Below are positions 6,671 through 13,739 of a stretch of DNA of 64,000 nt, in pieces. The DNA comes from a virus. The notes beneath the pieces are model-generated. The model saw only the letters and a list, made by a program, of their open reading frames with translations. It was not told where the DNA came from and searched no databases. The number at the start of each line of letters is the position of its first letter. Within the stretch, counting starts at the first letter, position 1. Position numbers and translations under genes: made by a program. Where the stretch lies: positions 38,897-102,896 of IMG/VR virus record IMGVR_UViG_3300050821_002231. One strand, 5' to 3'.

Positions 6671-7579
6671 GTGCAAGACGCGATGGACTTCGGCCAGCCA
6701 CGGCAGAATGAGTTCTCATTTCCTCAATCGCTCGCCGTGAAATACCAGCCCGACCTCAAGAACTTCATTGGCCTTGATGCACCGAAACGAATGCTACTCG
6801 GATTACTCAAGAAGCCCCGACCGTGCGCGATACTGGCAATCGGCGCTCCTGGTACTGGCAAGACGGCGGCGGGCATGGCTCTTGCGAGAGAACTGCCGGC
6901 CAGCCTGAATCATCTCAAGTCGCAATCGTGCGATGTTGCCACGCTGCAAAATACTTGGGAGCACTGTCAGTATTACCCGGCGAAGGGCAGCTTCCACCTT
7001 GTGCTTGTGGACGAGATCCATCAAACGAGTGACAAGACGCAGTTGCAATGGCTCTCCTACGGTGATGCGACGGCGACATTGCGGCCGGTAATGTTTGGCG
7101 GATTTGAGTCGGGCGAAGCGCCTCCCGTCATCTGGTATTTAACCTGCAACGGCGTAGGTCCGAAACAGACCGATATACCGAGCGGATTGCTGGCAGCATT
7201 GGCGTTGCGGTGCATGATTCTCCGCTTTGAAGCTCCCGAACCTGCAAAGACGGCTGCATATCTGAGATGGGTTTGGGAGCGCGAAGGTGGGCCAAAGCGA
7301 TACCCGGCAGAGTTCTTTGAATCGCTGGCGAAGGGAATTGGCGTGCGCGATGCGTTGATGCGGCTGGACATGGAACTCTTGGCGCCGCGGAGTCCAAAGG
7401 AAATTCGGGAGCAACTTGCGGCAGACCGTGAAGCCGCACAGCGGGTGGAAGCAGAGCGCGTCGAGAATGCACTGGCGAATGCACCGGACCCGGATCGAAG
7501 CGCAGCGGCACGGAGAGCTTGGGTGACGATGCGGACGGACAGGGCGAACCAAGTTGCAATGAGTGGCGGAACGGCGTGA
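6671..7579 (+). CDS. AAA+ ATPase, clamp-loader/RarA-like
   Basis: 302 residues from GTG 6671, preceded by AGAGGAA. Walker A GAPGTGKTA and Walker B LVLVDEIHQ are intact, followed by a sensor-1-like WYLTCNG. The start YQPDLKNFIGLDAPKRMLLGLL resembles the N-terminal box of clamp loaders and Holliday-junction helicases (KYRP..L.DFIG). The C-terminus is a long charged helical tail. A role in phage replication or recombination, perhaps loading a clamp such as the 13736 product, is inferred. Confidence 0.8.
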   Translation: MQDAMDFGQPRQNEFSFPQSLAVKYQPDLKNFIGLDAPKRMLLGLLKKPRPCAILAIGAPGTGKTAAGMALARELPASLNHLKSQSCDVATLQNTWEHCQYYPAKGSFHLVLVDEIHQTSDKTQLQWLSYGDATATLRPVMFGGFESGEAPPVIWYLTCNGVGPKQTDIPSGLLAALALRCMILRFEAPEPAKTAAYLRWVWEREGGPKRYPAEFFESLAKGIGVRDALMRLDMELLAPRSPKEIREQLAADREAAQRVEAERVENALANAPDPDRSAAARRAWVTMRTDRANQVAMSGGTA

Positions 7580-7596
7580 CAGACTGGAGGCGAATT

Positions 7597-7659
7597 ATGC
7601 GCGGGCTGGCGCGTCTAAAGGCCCGCTACAACGCGATAAAACCCACGGAAACCTAGGAT
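7597..7659 (+). CDS. Possible 20-residue peptide
   Basis: A short ORF with a good GGAGG ribosome site encodes MRGLARLKARYNAIKPTET. Its 5' half can form a GCGGGC/GCCCGC hairpin, so it may equally be an untranslated structure. The rest of the 7580-7727 gap shows GC-rich inverted stretches (GGGCCTG, CAGCCCA) but no clear gene. Confidence 0.3.
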
Positions 7660-7727
7660 ACAGGCCTGGAGGGCTCTCTGGGCCTGATTTCAGCCCAAAA
7701 CGGGCATAAAATCCTTACAGAATTGTG

Positions 7728-7756
7728 TTGACAATACTAGTGAATGGGACTAAACT
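7728..7756 (+). promoter_or_regulatory. Promoter with inverted operator (site 3)
   Basis: TTGACA (7728-7733), 17-nt spacer, TAAACT (7751-7756). The operator word is present in reverse orientation as AATACTAGTGAAT (7733-7745), lying fully in the spacer. This is the only one of the six sites that is inverted. It drives the leader at 7776 and the gene at 7808. Confidence 0.75.
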
Positions 7757-7775
7757 ATTCTTGTACTTAACTACT

Positions 7776-7806
7776 GGCCCTTCGGGGCCGACTACAGGAG
7801 TGGCCC
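7776..7806 (+). promoter_or_regulatory. Leader hairpin that can mask the start site
   Basis: GGCCC (7776-7780) and GGGCC (7785-7789) form a hairpin capped by a TTCG tetraloop. The same GGGCC can instead pair with GGCCC at 7802-7806, which traps the AGGAG ribosome site (7796-7800) in a 12-nt loop and ends one base before the ATG at 7808. The two states would switch translation on or off. Confidence 0.55.
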
Positions 7807-7807
7807 T

Positions 7808-8242
7808 ATGGGACACATGAGCACAGCGACACCGGAAGCAATCCACAACAAACGAAAAGAAGCAGCCGCGAAAGCATGGCAAACCATGCGTGCTCGACGA
7901 GTCGAACAACAGACGGCACAGACATCCCTTCGTCAACTTTCAAGCCAAATCACGCTGGCACCTGTCCACTCTGGACGATGCGTTTGCGAAAACTGCGGAC
8001 TGCCAGACGGAGCGCGCCCGATACCCGGCTTTCAGGTCCAGGTAACGCGCAAAGCTGAGAACCGATTCAAGCGCGACTCGAAAGCAACCGTGTGGGTGTG
8101 TTCGCGCGAGTGTGGTGTGCAGATTCTGGGTGTATCGACGTACGGGAAAGCGACCTCGCGTTGGCCGATTTCGCTGGAAGAATTCCGCATGACCGTTGCA
8201 TCTATGTTTCGCGCAGCGTTGGCGCAGAAGGCGGTGAACTAA
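7808..8242 (+). CDS. Zinc-binding-type hypothetical protein
   Basis: 144 residues. A helical basic N-terminus (NKRKEAAAKAWQTMRARRVEQQ) is followed by CVCENCG and, further on, VWVCSRECG, giving two CxxC-like knuckles about 40 residues apart that could bind one zinc. Probably a small nucleic-acid-binding protein. Controlled by operator site 3 and the leader hairpin. An internal ATG at 7817 is an alternative start. Confidence 0.65.
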   Translation: MGHMSTATPEAIHNKRKEAAAKAWQTMRARRVEQQTAQTSLRQLSSQITLAPVHSGRCVCENCGLPDGARPIPGFQVQVTRKAENRFKRDSKATVWVCSRECGVQILGVSTYGKATSRWPISLEEFRMTVASMFRAALAQKAVN

Positions 8243-8243
8243 G

Positions 8244-8435
8244 ATGCCGCAGACCCTACCATGCATTCCAGTCCGCATAAGCGGCGAAGTCAAATCGCAT
8301 CTTGCTTTCGTGCGTAGAGGCGGGGCCGATTCTCTCACGCTCTGTCTCAAGCAGTGGACTCGTAAATCAAACGACCCATTCTCCGCGAAGTACGATTGCG
8401 AGGAGTGCAGGGTGAAGCAGGAGGCGCAATCGTGA
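8244..8435 (+). CDS. Small hypothetical protein with CxxC
   Basis: 63 residues ending in YDCEECRVKQEAQS. The stop TGA overlaps the GTG start of the following gene (8432-8435). Not recognised. Confidence 0.55.
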   Translation: MPQTLPCIPVRISGEVKSHLAFVRRGGADSLTLCLKQWTRKSNDPFSAKYDCEECRVKQEAQS

Positions 8436-8779
8436 AAACACGGATAGGCGTGAGCGTGACGGCTGAATTCAATTTAATTCCTCATGATGCTGACGGGATG
8501 GCCTTACCCTACGATCCGTTGACGAAAGTTAAGACGGGCAATCCGAAAGTCGCGACGATTGCCATGCGCTCTAATGGGACGGGAATCTTAACCTGCTATG
8601 AAGTTGGGCGCACTTATGTCATGTGGACGTTGCCGTCGGGGATTCGCGGCAAGAAGTTGATAGAGGTGGAGAGAAGTACGGGGCCAGTCGGTTTTGATCT
8701 GATTGACGCTTATTTCAAAAAACGGGAAGAAACGGAAAGCGCGTTAATCTTTCCACCCGGTGGAAGGATTGGAGATTGA
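8432..8779 (+). CDS. Hypothetical protein whose 3' end overlaps repeat P2
   Basis: 115 residues from GTG 8432. A beta-rich sequence (VATIAMRSNGTGILTCYEVGRTYVMWTLP). The last residues FPPGGRIGD are encoded by the dispersed palindrome P2, showing that the repeat can invade or be tolerated in a coding 3' end. Function unknown. Confidence 0.6.
   Translation: MKTRIGVSVTAEFNLIPHDADGMALPYDPLTKVKTGNPKVATIAMRSNGTGILTCYEVGRTYVMWTLPSGIRGKKLIEVERSTGPVGFDLIDAYFKKREETESALIFPPGGRIGD
8746..8770 (+). repeat. Dispersed 25-bp near-palindrome, copy P2
   Basis: Core TCCACCCGGTGGA (8752-8764), followed by AGGATTGGA. It lies inside the last codons of the 8432 gene and ends a few bases before the start of the next gene. 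Confidence 0.8.
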
Positions 8780-9120
8780 TCGTGGTGCAGCGAAAGATTG
8801 ATGTATCGACCTTGCTTGGGGCTGCGCTCGTTGCGCTTGGGCATCGGAACTTCGCCGGCGCGTCCGATCGGCTGCAGCGGTCACGGGCGATGATCAAGAA
8901 ACTCGCTGAACAGAAAGCAATTCTGTTGACGGAAGAGTCTTGGCCGGAACTGACCTTTGGGACGACATCGGGGATTACTAGTTTAGTTGTATCGGCCATC
9001 ACGGGCATCTCAAAGAACAATCTCCAGGATGCATACACAAAGGTACGGGATGCCGGGTTGATGTTGGGGAAGATGGTTGAGGAGCGGAATGCGCGGAAGA
9101 GTGCAACCATCTCTGGGTAG
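8776..9120 (+). CDS. Hypothetical helical protein
   Basis: 114 residues. Helical segments with an internal hydrophobic stretch (TTSGITSLVVSAITGISKNN). The start is either TTG 8776, overlapping the previous stop, or GTG 8782. Not recognised. Confidence 0.5.
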   Translation: MIVVQRKIDVSTLLGAALVALGHRNFAGASDRLQRSRAMIKKLAEQKAILLTEESWPELTFGTTSGITSLVVSAITGISKNNLQDAYTKVRDAGLMLGKMVEERNARKSATISG

Positions 9121-9158
9121 TCACTCAACGGGGCGCAAAGCCCACAAGGAGGAAAGTT

Positions 9159-9837
9159 ATGTCACACGCGGCAATCTTAGTAGCTTTGGATGCGCCAGAA
9201 GTTGAGCGCATCGGACTTGAGGCAGCACTAGCGGATCAGATGCTTCCACGAGAACGGGGAGTGGTTCCGGGATGGCAGCCGATGGGACTGGTATGTCGTT
9301 GGCGGGCGCTACACGGGGATGTTGAGCGATTACGACCCGGAGAAAGACCCGGAGAATCAGGAGATTTGCAAGATATGCGGCGGAACTGGCGTTCGACCCG
9401 GCGGATTGAAAGAGTTCGGTCAGGCATGGTTCGACGGCTGCAAGGGCTGTAACGGCTGCCACGGAGCGGGTAAATCTACCAAGTGGCCGACTCAATGGAA
9501 GGAGTACCACGGGGACATCGTAAAAGTGTCGATGCTGGACGCGGCTAAATTCCAACCCGCTGCCGCTTTCCTGATAAACCGTCACTGGCACGAGTACGAG
9601 CGCATGGGATGGTTCGGCGTTCCTGCCTACACGGAATGCGAACGCAAGGATATGAGCAAGCCCGTGGCTGATCCGGATAAATGGTTCGGCAAGTGCCTAC
9701 ACAAAGACGAAGCGTTGGGCGCTCAGATCGTTTGCTGGAACGAGCCGTGGGAGATTTGGAAAGAAAAGTTCTTTCACCGATTCATCGAGCCACTATCGCC
9801 CAAGACAACGCTCGCAGTGGTCGATTATCACGTTTAG
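9159..9837 (+). pseudogene. Frameshifted zinc-finger-containing phage protein
   Basis: The first frame (from ATG 9159) reads MSHAAILVALDAPEVERIGLEAALADQML. From about 9244 the coherent reading continues one frame over as FHENGEW, RWDWYVVGGRYTG and MLSDYDPEKD, then CKICGGTG...CKGCNGCHGAG, and runs to 9837. The CxxCxGxG repeats resemble the DnaJ-type zinc finger. The WYVVGGR element and the N-terminus are of a type common in phage hypothetical proteins. A loss of a few bases near 9240-9250 is inferred. A sequencing error is possible. Confidence 0.65.
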
Positions 9838-9850
9838 GAGAAACAAGGCT

Positions 9851-10237
9851 ATGGCAAACGAAAAGTATACCCCGGGTCCGTGGAAGTCTCGCGGCCATGG
9901 GCAGACGGTCTACGTAGGTAAAGGCGTCATATCGGGGGAGCCGGGGGAAGGCTTGGAGCCGATAGTCATTTCGCCTCACGTCGTTCGTGTGTATCAGGAT
10001 CAGGACGAACAAAATCGACGCTGCACGCAATTTATCGCAACCTGCAACGGCGCAACCTGTCCGAACGAGGCCAACGCCCGCCTGATAGCTGCCGCACCGG
10101 ACATGTACGAAGCCTGCAAGTGTGCCGAAACAGTTTTAATTCTACTTTCCGAGGAAGTCTCGCGCCTCGGACTTCGTGCGGAAAACGTGCTGCCCCGACT
10201 GAGAACGGCCATCAAGAAGGCTGAGACAGGCGAGTAA
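9851..10237 (+). CDS. Phage hypothetical protein (TPGPW/ARLIAAAPDMYEA type)
   Basis: 128 residues. It has the N-terminal KYTPGPWK box and the later EANARLIAAAPDMYEACK box seen in many phage early-region proteins of unknown function. TAGGAGAAACA upstream supplies the ribosome site. The gene at 10425 looks like a shorter relative (KGPWEL, EANGKLLAAADAM). Confidence 0.75.
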   Translation: MANEKYTPGPWKSRGHGQTVYVGKGVISGEPGEGLEPIVISPHVVRVYQDQDEQNRRCTQFIATCNGATCPNEANARLIAAAPDMYEACKCAETVLILLSEEVSRLGLRAENVLPRLRTAIKKAETGE

Positions 10238-10242
10238 CTCTC

Positions 10243-10395
10243 ATGGACCTCGAAACTTTCAAAGCGATTCACCGGGAAGGCGATGGCAGATCATTTTGCG
10301 AAACTTGCCGGATGGTCACGGAATTCCAAGTTGTGGGGCACGGCGAGATAGTGTGCGTAACCTGCGGCAACGAACCGAAGCTTGACGAAGAGTAA
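10243..10395 (+). CDS. Small zinc-ribbon protein
   Basis: 50 residues. CETC and CVTC are spaced as in a minimal zinc ribbon. It starts five bases after the previous stop. Possibly a small nucleic-acid or protein adaptor. Confidence 0.6.
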   Translation: MDLETFKAIHREGDGRSFCETCRMVTEFQVVGHGEIVCVTCGNEPKLDEE

Positions 10396-10424
10396 CGCAC
10401 CACGAACCACAGAGGAGAAGAAAT

Positions 10425-10727
10425 ATGGCGAAGCACTCGAAAGGCCCTTGGGAACTAGATTCAGCGAAGGACGGGGATACGCGATACTACATCGTTCACG
10501 CGGCAGTACCCGACAAGATCAATGCGGATTTTGGCTATCCGGTTTGTGACACGCTGAATCGACATCACTGTATCTCGCCCGACGAGGATGAAGCGAACGG
10601 CAAGTTACTGGCGGCTGCCGATGCAATGGCCGATTTGTTGCTACGCGCCTATACGCATGTTACGCACGGCGGGCCAACACGGGCGGAGCTAGAGGCAGTA
10701 CTCAAGAAAGCTGGCATCATCGACTGA
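10425..10727 (+). CDS. Phage hypothetical protein, paralogue-like to 9851
   Basis: 100 residues. KGPWELDSA near the start and DEANGKLLAAADAMADLLLRA mirror the 9851 product, suggesting a shared domain. The leader CGCACCACGAACC...GAGGAG is repeated almost exactly before the next gene. Confidence 0.7.
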   Translation: MAKHSKGPWELDSAKDGDTRYYIVHAAVPDKINADFGYPVCDTLNRHHCISPDEDEANGKLLAAADAMADLLLRAYTHVTHGGPTRAELEAVLKKAGIID

Positions 10728-10764
10728 CGCACCACGAACCCCGCGCACCACCACGGAGGAAACG

Positions 10765-10914
10765 ATGAAAGCAAATCTGCGACGTATTCGCCAAGAGTTT
10801 GAAGCGTGGGCTAAGGGCTGGGGCTTTGACACACGAAGAAACGGGGCTTATGAAGATTCCAGAACTCAAAAGGTCTGGATGGACTGGCTGCGAAAGGTTG
10901 CAGTAGATTGCTGA
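10765..10914 (+). CDS. Small hypothetical protein
   Basis: 49 residues: MKANLRRIRQEFEAWAKGWGFDTRR..., helical with a W-rich amphipathic pattern. A strong GGAGGAAACG ribosome site. Similar W/G patterns occur in small phage proteins of unknown role. Confidence 0.6.
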   Translation: MKANLRRIRQEFEAWAKGWGFDTRRNGAYEDSRTQKVWMDWLRKVAVDC

Positions 10915-10943
10915 CCCCGGCGCACCAAGGAGGAGAAACCAAA

Positions 10944-11192
10944 ATGGCAGCAACTAAATCAGACATCGCTGAATGGTTTGATCGAGGCGTTAAGTTAAGC
11001 GCAACGCACTTGATTGTAGTTTGCGATACCTACGATCACGAGGATTACCCGACCTACGTATACCCCGGAGAGGATGCGCAGGAAAAATACAAAGAACACA
11101 ATGAGGCATCTATGCAGCGCGTCATGGAAGTCTACAATCTCGCGTTGCCAAAAGAATCGCAACTTGCCGAGCATAGGGCGTTAAACTACTGA
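10944..11192 (+). CDS. Small hypothetical protein
   Basis: 82 residues from ATG 10944 after AAGGAGGAGAAACC. The motif HLIVVCDTYDHEDYPTYVYPGEDAQEKYKEH is of a kind recurrent in phage early regions. It is acidic and probably a compact alpha/beta fold. Function not known. Confidence 0.7.
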   Translation: MAATKSDIAEWFDRGVKLSATHLIVVCDTYDHEDYPTYVYPGEDAQEKYKEHNEASMQRVMEVYNLALPKESQLAEHRALNY

Positions 11193-11219
11193 TTCCCCGC
11201 GCACGCGAAAGGAAAAAGT

Positions 11220-11966
11220 ATGATGCTGGAAAACGAAAAGAGAACGCGACAGCAGTTAGCCGATGAACTGGAAAAGATGACGGCGGAACGAGACAGTGAG
11301 CGGGAAAATGTACGTGCCATCGGCCAGGTAGTAACGAAGCGGGCGGAAATAGCAGATGAGTTAACCAAACAGAACACGGCTCTGATTAAAGAACTCTCAA
11401 TCGCCCGCGACAGGTTGGTAACTTCGGAAGATGTGCGGTGGCGCGCGAGTCGCTCATTTTGGACACTCGCAGTAGTCATGGGCGTGGCCATCGCGGCTAT
11501 TTGTATAACCTTGGCCACTAAGATCTCTCGCATCTCGAATAGTCAGCGGCGAACGGAGAGCAACATCTTGGCAATGGCCGAAAGACCTTGGATTACACAT
11601 AAAGATTTGCTTGATGTCGTGACGCTCGGAGTGACCGAGGGCATTGCCGGATCGGGAGAAAAGAAACCTGCAGAGACGCCTGCGAAGACATCGCCAGTGA
11701 CCATTGACCTCCAATCTTCAGCGAAAGGATCTGACTCAACCTGCTGGCTGCAATTCACGGTAGACGGCAAGATTCTTTTGAGCGGGTTTCAAAAGCCAAA
11801 GCGGTTTACACTCGGAGGCCGGCAGATCGACGTGCGTTCAGGATGTCCAGGCCGACTGCTTTACCACATTGCGGGCAGGGAAATTCACCCGAAGAATCTT
11901 GCGGACAATCCCGGCATCGTGGAGCACGTTCTGATTGATGCGAATGAAGCGAAGGCAAGTCAGTAA
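11220..11966 (+). CDS. Membrane-anchored coiled-coil protein
   Basis: 248 residues. Residues 1-70 form a coiled coil (EKRTRQQLADELEKMTAERDSEREN...). A single transmembrane helix follows at about 82-101 (WTLAVVMGVAIAAICITLA), then a soluble C-terminal domain. The layout would place about 145 residues on the far side of the membrane. No family recognised; superinfection exclusion or envelope roles are possible. Confidence 0.65.
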   Translation: MMLENEKRTRQQLADELEKMTAERDSERENVRAIGQVVTKRAEIADELTKQNTALIKELSIARDRLVTSEDVRWRASRSFWTLAVVMGVAIAAICITLATKISRISNSQRRTESNILAMAERPWITHKDLLDVVTLGVTEGIAGSGEKKPAETPAKTSPVTIDLQSSAKGSDSTCWLQFTVDGKILLSGFQKPKRFTLGGRQIDVRSGCPGRLLYHIAGREIHPKNLADNPGIVEHVLIDANEAKASQ

Positions 11967-12084
11967 AAAGCGTCCGCGCTGCGAGTGCAGCCATGCGGAT
12001 AATCAGCATGTGAAGGGGAAGGGAATTTGCATGGTGCGGAGTTGCTTTCGATGTTGGCAGTTTCGACCGCGCGAGAAGGCATAA
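11944..12084 (+). CDS. Small cysteine-rich basic protein
   Basis: 46 residues overlapping the previous gene by 23 nt. CEC...H, then C...CFRCW with many Arg/Lys, fits a tiny zinc finger. Ends just before repeat P3. Confidence 0.5.
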   Translation: MKRRQVSKKRPRCECSHADNQHVKGKGICMVRSCFRCWQFRPREKA

Positions 12085-12107
12085 TCTGTCCACCCGGTGG
12101 AGAGATT
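12083..12107 (+). repeat. Dispersed 25-bp near-palindrome, copy P3
   Basis: Core TCCACCCGGTGGA (12089-12101) followed by GAGATTGGA, 18 nt before the ATG at 12125. Confidence 0.8.
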
Positions 12108-12124
12108 GGAAACCAAGGGATTCT

Positions 12125-12334
12125 ATGACGAACTACCACATTGCTTATTCTGGTATCGGCTTCTGGCAGTTTATGTGGGCCTGCTATCGCTCTTACCGAG
12201 GCGCACAAGAGCATGGAACGGCATACTTCGCCATTTCTCGCCGAGGAGTACCGCAAATAGTCTGCTTTGTCGGACTGGGCCGGGAAGCCTGGAGAATTTC
12301 ACAGAAGGCAATCGAGGAATGGAGGGAGCCATAA
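12125..12334 (+). CDS. Small hypothetical protein
   Basis: 69 residues rich in aromatic residues (MTNYHIAYSGIGFWQFMWACYRSYRG), with a W-rich helical N-terminus and compact remainder. The nearest purine tract is AAACCAAGGGA. Not recognised. Confidence 0.55.
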   Translation: MTNYHIAYSGIGFWQFMWACYRSYRGAQEHGTAYFAISRRGVPQIVCFVGLGREAWRISQKAIEEWREP

Positions 12335-12338
12335 AGCT

Positions 12339-12554
12339 ATGATCCCACAAGACAGACGACGGCTTGAGTTAGGCGTAAGGTGCGCCATGATCGCAATCGC
12401 CGAAGACTACGAGCGGGTAGCGGAGTTTCCAGTCACTTCGGAGTCCGCGGCTTTTGCTGTCAGTTGTCAAGCACGCCGTGAAGCCTCGCAACGTGCAGCG
12501 GAGATTCGAGCGCAGTATTCCAATTTCCAGTTTCACAAGATTAGGGTGCATTGA
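12339..12554 (+). CDS. Small hypothetical protein
   Basis: 71 residues, helical (ELGVRCAMIAIAEDYERVAEF... CQARREASQRAAEIRAQ). The start ATG 12339 lies four bases after the previous stop. Its end overlaps the relic gene that follows. Confidence 0.55.
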   Translation: MIPQDRRRLELGVRCAMIAIAEDYERVAEFPVTSESAAFAVSCQARREASQRAAEIRAQYSNFQFHKIRVH

Positions 12555-12833
12555 AAGACTGCTCTTACGAAACGTTTCTGCTGTCCAAGACTCAGGATAG
12601 TTCTGCGCTCGGGTTCGATCCTGTATTCATGCCGGATTTCCTTTTTGATTTCCAAGCGTTTTTAACCGAGTGGGGCATACGCAAGGGGCGCGCTGGAGCG
12701 CAAAGGGCTGGGGATAGAACTAAAACCTAGTTATTACAGACAGGCTTTGAAAAATATCGCCGAAGTTCTTAAGACGGGAAAGATCAACGTGCAAGAGGAA
12801 TTGTACGGAGCGGAGGAAGAGATTACGGCATGA
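12551..12833 (+). pseudogene. Relic of a phage helicase-DNA methyltransferase gene
   Basis: From TTG 12551 one frame reads GFDPVFMPDFLFDFQAFLTE, then WGIRKGRA. This is the N-terminal hallmark of phage SNF2-type helicase/methyltransferase fusions, which normally continue into the ATP-binding motif. Instead, from about 12690 the next frame reads LERKGLGIELKPSYYRQALKN, the C-terminal hallmark of N6-adenine/N4-cytosine methyltransferases. Everything between is missing. The joint lies at two similar strings, CGCAAGGGG and CGCAAAGGG, pointing to a microhomology deletion of well over a kilobase. Neither activity can remain. Confidence 0.75.
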
Positions 12834-12931
12834 AACTCCGTTTTATCGCCGTCGCTGTGTGCTGGTACGCTTGGCGCTCTGTGAGGCAGACATGTGGAAA
12901 CGAATCTCGGATTTATGTGTCGAGGCGATGA
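12830..12931 (+). CDS. Possible 33-residue membrane peptide
   Basis: ATG 12830 overlaps the relic's stop codon. MKLRFIAVAVCWYAWRSV is short, hydrophobic and positively flanked. It overlaps the next small ORF by 40 nt, so only one of the two may be real. Confidence 0.3.
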   Translation: MKLRFIAVAVCWYAWRSVRQTCGNESRIYVSRR

Positions 12932-13008
12932 TCGTTCTGACATTGGTTGCGGTGGCAATTTGTGCGGTCTTGATTGTTTGGGAATTTGTAAACGAGGTTA
13001 TGACATGA
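12892..13008 (+). CDS. Small single-pass membrane protein
   Basis: 38 residues with one clear transmembrane helix (MIVLTLVAVAICAVLIVWEF). The stop overlaps the next gene's ATG (ATGA at 13005). It may be a partner of the TadE-like protein. Confidence 0.55.
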   Translation: MWKRISDLCVEAMIVLTLVAVAICAVLIVWEFVNEVMT

Positions 13009-13403
13009 AAATAACGAAACGACTGAAAGACGAGAGAGGGCAGGCGATATTGGAGGCAGCGGTCATGCTACCAGTGTTGATTTTCGTGGCACTGGCAATG
13101 ATCGACATCCAAGTTGCCGAAAGCACAGCGGGAAGTTTGAGTTACGTAGTCACCGAAGTCGCGCGCTGCGAAGCGATTGCAGGACTGCCATGCAATTCTC
13201 CGAACAACGCCGGACTGTACGCGAATCAGTTGGCATACAATTTGCGACTAAGAAACGGTTTTGCGGTCGCATCTTACGGATGCGATGAAGTCTCAGGTTC
13301 GTGCACGATGGTTGCGTCGTATTCTTACAAGCCGCTCGGTGTGTGGTTTCCGCAGATGGTTATCACGCGGACGGGGACGGCTTCGATTAAGGCTGGAGGA
13401 TAG
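13005..13403 (+). CDS. TadE-like membrane protein
   Basis: 132 residues. The N-terminus RGQAILEAAVMLPVLIFVALAMIDIQ closely matches the TadE/TadG signature (RGxAxxExAxxxPxL plus a transmembrane helix). The remainder contains four cysteines that could form disulphides outside the membrane. TadE-type pseudopilins belong to Flp pilus systems, so a phage copy is unexpected. It sits among small membrane proteins. Interference with pili or a lysogenic trait are possibilities. Confidence 0.7.
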   Translation: MKITKRLKDERGQAILEAAVMLPVLIFVALAMIDIQVAESTAGSLSYVVTEVARCEAIAGLPCNSPNNAGLYANQLAYNLRLRNGFAVASYGCDEVSGSCTMVASYSYKPLGVWFPQMVITRTGTASIKAGG

Positions 13404-13404
13404 C

Positions 13405-13491
13405 ATGGTTCTCTTAGTGATTTATGTCGCTGGCCCATTTCTCTATCTGCTCTTTGCGATTCACGAGCGGATGAAGGCTGGGAAGTTATGA
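13405..13491 (+). CDS. Tiny membrane protein
   Basis: 28 residues, MVLLVIYVAGPFLYLLFAIHERMKAGKL, essentially one hydrophobic helix. The preceding GGAGG is well placed, and the stop overlaps the next ATG (13488). Confidence 0.5.
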   Translation: MVLLVIYVAGPFLYLLFAIHERMKAGKL

Positions 13492-13739
13492 ACCGTTTTG
13501 TCTCGATGCAAGTGAAGTGTGCGGGATGCGGAGCGCAGTTCGGGGAGGCGAATCACAGGTTCGTGCTCCATGATTCTACGAACGGATGGACAGTTACGGC
13601 CACGAGTCCTGATTATCAGCTTTATACCGTCCGCAGGTTTTCTCCGAATGAATCGTTGCATGACCACGACTATCCAGTGTGCGGTGAAAAGTGCTTGAGC
13701 ACTCTCGAAGGCCAGATTATTGCAGGCAAGAAGCTATGA
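13488..13739 (+). CDS. Zinc-finger-like hypothetical protein
   Basis: 83 residues. CAGC near the start and C-x3-C (PVCGEKC) near the end can form one zinc site. Translationally coupled (ATGA) to both neighbours. Function unknown. Confidence 0.6.
   Translation: MNRFVSMQVKCAGCGAQFGEANHRFVLHDSTNGWTVTATSPDYQLYTVRRFSPNESLHDHDYPVCGEKCLSTLEGQIIAGKKL

Noticed and set aside
7660-7727. Possible tRNA or tmRNA fragment
   Set aside because: GC-rich inverted pieces exist, but no cloverleaf, T-loop or CCA-end pattern could be built.
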